The position numbers were made by a program, and so were the translations under genes. The notes below the pieces were generated by a model. The model saw nothing but the letters and a program-made list of their open reading frames with translations. It was not told where the DNA came from and did no database searches. DNA of 17,859 bases from JAEUMW01 sp039807745 (GTDB lineage: Bacteria > Pseudomonadota > Gammaproteobacteria > Burkholderiales > JAEUMW01): positions 1 through 17,859 of the forward strand of contig JBDHRV010000072.1 in the NCBI GenBank assembly GCA_039807745.1. Direction: 5' to 3'. Below, piece after piece: positions 17,237 to 17,859 of the stretch (position 1 is its first letter; every line of letters starts with the position of its first letter).

Positions 17237-17301
17237 GTTGACATGTTGACACTCGCCATACGAGCATGACCGTGCCTGTCGGCAGGTTTGTTCGTCAACA
17301 T
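17237..17301. repeat. GTTGAC repeats upstream of the porin
   Basis: GTTGACA is present twice in tandem at 17237-17243 and 17245-17251. An 8-bp inverted partner of the second copy lies further right: ATGTTGAC at 17243-17250 against GTCAACAT at 17294-17301. Each TTGACA could also serve as a sigma70 -35 box, but no good -10 lies 16-18 bp downstream. The porin promoter is therefore not assigned. Confidence 0.35.
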
Positions 17302-17311
17302 TACAACTCAT

Positions 17312-17315
17312 GGAG
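17312..17315 (+). promoter_or_regulatory. Ribosome binding site of the porin (GGAG)
   Basis: GGAG lies eight bases upstream of ATG 17324 and supports that start, which begins a clean signal peptide. Confidence 0.6.
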
Positions 17316-17323
17316 ATTTTCTG

Positions 17324-17859
17324 ATGCTGAAGCATAAAAGGCTGAGCTTGGCCGTGGCCGGCGCGCTGGCTCTGGCCGGCGCATCGACGGCCAACGCCGG
17401 TATCGGCTTCAAGGCGGGGGAGTGGGATATCGACTTCTCCGGTAACGTCAACGGCTTCGCCACCTACAACGACTGCGCGTCGCTCGGACCAAATCAACGG
17501 GCGGTTTCGGGCGGTCTCGCGTGTGCGGAGGCTCAAGGCACGAAGAACAGCAATACCGGCATCGAATCGGGCCTCCTGCCGAGCGCGCTGGTGTTCTCGG
17601 CCAAGTCGCGCCAGGCGAACATGGACGTGGGCGTGACGATCGGTTTGTATCCGACGATTCGCACCTTCGGTCTCGGCGACAGCAACAACGGCTCGCTGGG
17701 TAACGCCAGCATCAACGTGCGGCAGAACTTCCTGACCTTCGGCGATGCCAGCTGGGGTACGGTCAAGATCGGTCGCGACATCGGCATCTTCGGCTCGGAT
17801 GCGATCCTGTCCGACATGACCCTGCTGGGTGTGGGTTCCGGCGCGGCGTTCCTGGGCGG
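17324..17859 (+). CDS. Outer-membrane porin, N-terminal part (gene runs off the right edge)
   Basis: The first 178 codons are present. Residues 1-25 form a signal peptide (MLKHKRLSLAVAGALALAG, then STANA) with cleavage expected before GIGF. The mature part begins with a beta-strand-like segment, GEWDIDFSGNVNGFATYN. It continues with alternating polar and hydrophobic residues and porin-type strands such as INVRQNFLTFGDASWGTVKIGRDIGIFG, where LTFGDASWGTVKIGRD resembles the conserved porin stretch (FVGLKGDFGTVTLGR-like). It contains two cysteines in an early loop (about C47 and C63) that could form a disulphide. From the family it forms a trimeric beta-barrel pore for small solutes; the specificity is unknown. 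It is divergent from the AcoR-type activator, which suggests induction with a catabolic pathway lying to the right. Confidence 0.85.
   Translation, partial: MLKHKRLSLAVAGALALAGASTANAGIGFKAGEWDIDFSGNVNGFATYNDCASLGPNQRAVSGGLACAEAQGTKNSNTGIESGLLPSALVFSAKSRQANMDVGVTIGLYPTIRTFGLGDSNNGSLGNASINVRQNFLTFGDASWGTVKIGRDIGIFGSDAILSDMTLLGVGSGAAFLG

Noticed and set aside
17279..17294. Sigma54-like promoter CGGCAGGTTTGTTCG before the porin
   Set aside because: The -24 part (GGCA) and the spacing fit, but the essential -12 GC reads CG. It is too weak to call without start-site mapping.

Overview
The window is high-GC bacterial DNA from a Gram-negative proteobacterium. The outer-membrane porin, the TonB-receptor N-terminus and the MdtABC/OprM-type efflux genes fit a betaproteobacterium, possibly of Azoarcus/Thauera (Rhodocyclales) type. 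That placement rests on protein style only and no search was run. Almost every gene is on the minus strand; only the porin at the right edge is on the plus strand. No tRNA, rRNA, CRISPR array, insertion sequence or phage gene is visible.

Read in the direction of transcription (right to left), the layout is as follows. (1) 17324-17859 (+) is the start of a porin, divergent from (2) an AcoR-type sigma54-dependent activator at 14982-16949. Their 374-bp shared intergenic region carries a sigma70 promoter for the regulator and several short repeats. (3) 14852-14942 holds an extended -10 promoter, a hairpin and a strong intrinsic terminator: either a ~75-nt small RNA or an attenuated leader for the next operon. 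(4) 11903-14765 encodes an NtrB/NtrC-type two-component system, a membrane kinase and a sigma54-activator response regulator with an unusual GAFTSA loop. (5) 2861-11794 is a complete tripartite RND efflux operon, mdtA-mdtB-mdtC-oprM. Every junction is an ATGA stop/start overlap, the operon ends at a strong terminator, and a perfect TATAAT box lies just upstream. (6) 605-2580 encodes a second two-component system, a NarX/UhpB-like HisKA_3 kinase and a NarL/LuxR-type regulator, with its own TATAAT box, an upstream inverted-repeat operator candidate and a downstream terminator. (7) 1-604 holds a possible 45-aa membrane peptide, two near-identical 15-bp dyads and the truncated N-terminus of a TonB-dependent receptor.

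The genes form an envelope sensing-and-transport neighbourhood. Two membrane kinases and one GAF-domain activator sit beside a multidrug-type efflux pump, a porin and a TonB receptor. The pump resembles enterobacterial MdtABC and Pseudomonas MuxABC-OpmB, with two different inner-membrane RND subunits. Its neighbour here is an NtrC-class pair, where E. coli has BaeSR. The most worthwhile leads are the leader/sRNA module before the kinase, the non-canonical GAFTSA loop, and the unexplained operator-like repeats at 279-293/574-588, 2653-2690 and 17149-17301. I do not see a clearly novel multi-gene system; the genes belong to recognisable families.
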